From Candidatus Gastranaerophilales bacterium (lineage in GTDB: Bacteria > Cyanobacteriota > Vampirovibrionia > Gastranaerophilales > Gastranaerophilaceae): a DNA stretch of 64,000 nt. Positions 63,930 to 64,000 of this stretch are shown one piece after another (position 1 is the first letter of the stretch; each line of letters begins with the position of its first letter). Under the pieces are notes generated by a model. The model was not told where the DNA came from and did not search any database. It was given only the letters and a program-made list of their open reading frames with translations. The stretch spans positions 1 through 64,000 of the forward strand of contig CALVEL010000003.1 in the NCBI GenBank assembly GCA_944326565.1, read 5' to 3'. A program made the position numbers and the translations under genes.

Positions 63930-64000
63930 ATTCTAAAGGTCCTTTCTATTATCGTAACTTTACAATTCCTTTTACGACAAAACCTTTATAGAACTTTAGT

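Overview
The window is AT-rich and carries a compact, almost fully coding bacterial chromosome segment. Several traits point to the non-photosynthetic sister lineage of Cyanobacteria (Vampirovibrionia/Melainabacteria, most likely gut Gastranaerophilales). These are a Ycf45-type ATPase with R3H domain, a separate atpD-atpC (beta-epsilon) operon as in Cyanobacteria, small orphan proteins starting MKVSFSGIY, and two large proteins starting MG(M/L)SASQARLL. The fermentative, ferredoxin-based gene set (2-oxoacid:ferredoxin oxidoreductase, pyruvate phosphate dikinase, FixCX-like pair) fits an anaerobe. This assignment is inference from gene content; no rRNA gene lies inside the window, although the left edge looks like the promoter and leader of an rRNA operon running off the window on the minus strand.

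Layout. 1-6.5 kb: rRNA-type leader, a small secreted coiled-coil protein, a lytic transglycosylase, ManC, a DUF3137 membrane protein and a HExxH protein. 6.58-6.96 kb: a non-coding inverted-repeat (MITE-like) element. 7.0-13.5 kb: a GlcD-type flavoprotein overlapping a giant 1708-residue coiled-coil protein. 13.7-16.3 kb: four-subunit 2-oxoacid:ferredoxin oxidoreductase. 16.3-20 kb: HxlR regulator divergent from a metallo-beta-lactamase-fold enzyme, then fixC-fixX and a small RWYD-repeat protein. 20-32 kb: rsmD, ppdK, glutaredoxin, Ycf45/R3H ATPase, fusA, pheT and a GT2. 32.4-35.6 kb: rplI followed by a one-carbon cluster (MetE-core-like protein, CooC-like ATPase, FolD). 35.6-38 kb: small coiled-coil protein, DnaJ-like chaperone, a barrel-like protein.

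38-47.4 kb holds the S10/spc ribosomal protein cluster on the minus strand in canonical order (S10-L3-L4-L23-L2-S19-L22-S3-L16-L29-S17-L14-L24-L5-S14-S8). It is then interrupted by an intrinsic terminator and a new promoter before L6, an unknown gene and L18, where it ends without S5, L30, L15 or SecY. Two non-coding stretches in it (before rpsJ, and between rpsJ and rplC) look like structured regulatory RNA. minC-minD-minE lie immediately upstream. 50-60 kb: a Tyr/Asn-rich transglycosylase-like protein with an EF-hand, a NUDIX-type regulator, secG, tcdA, an SDR, a GT9, comM, a pilin-like protein, a split chromate transporter, atpC, atpD and a PlsC-like acyltransferase. 60.9-63.9 kb: two large SASQARLL proteins.

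The most unusual material is: the SASQARLL family with conserved helical ends around a variable middle (a flagellin-like plan) and a possible minimal relative at 35.6 kb; the giant coiled-coil protein; the structured ribosomal leaders; an orphan gene inside the L6-L18 unit; the inverted-repeat element; and a set of genes whose -10 box sits 6-8 nt from the ATG, suggesting leaderless mRNAs.
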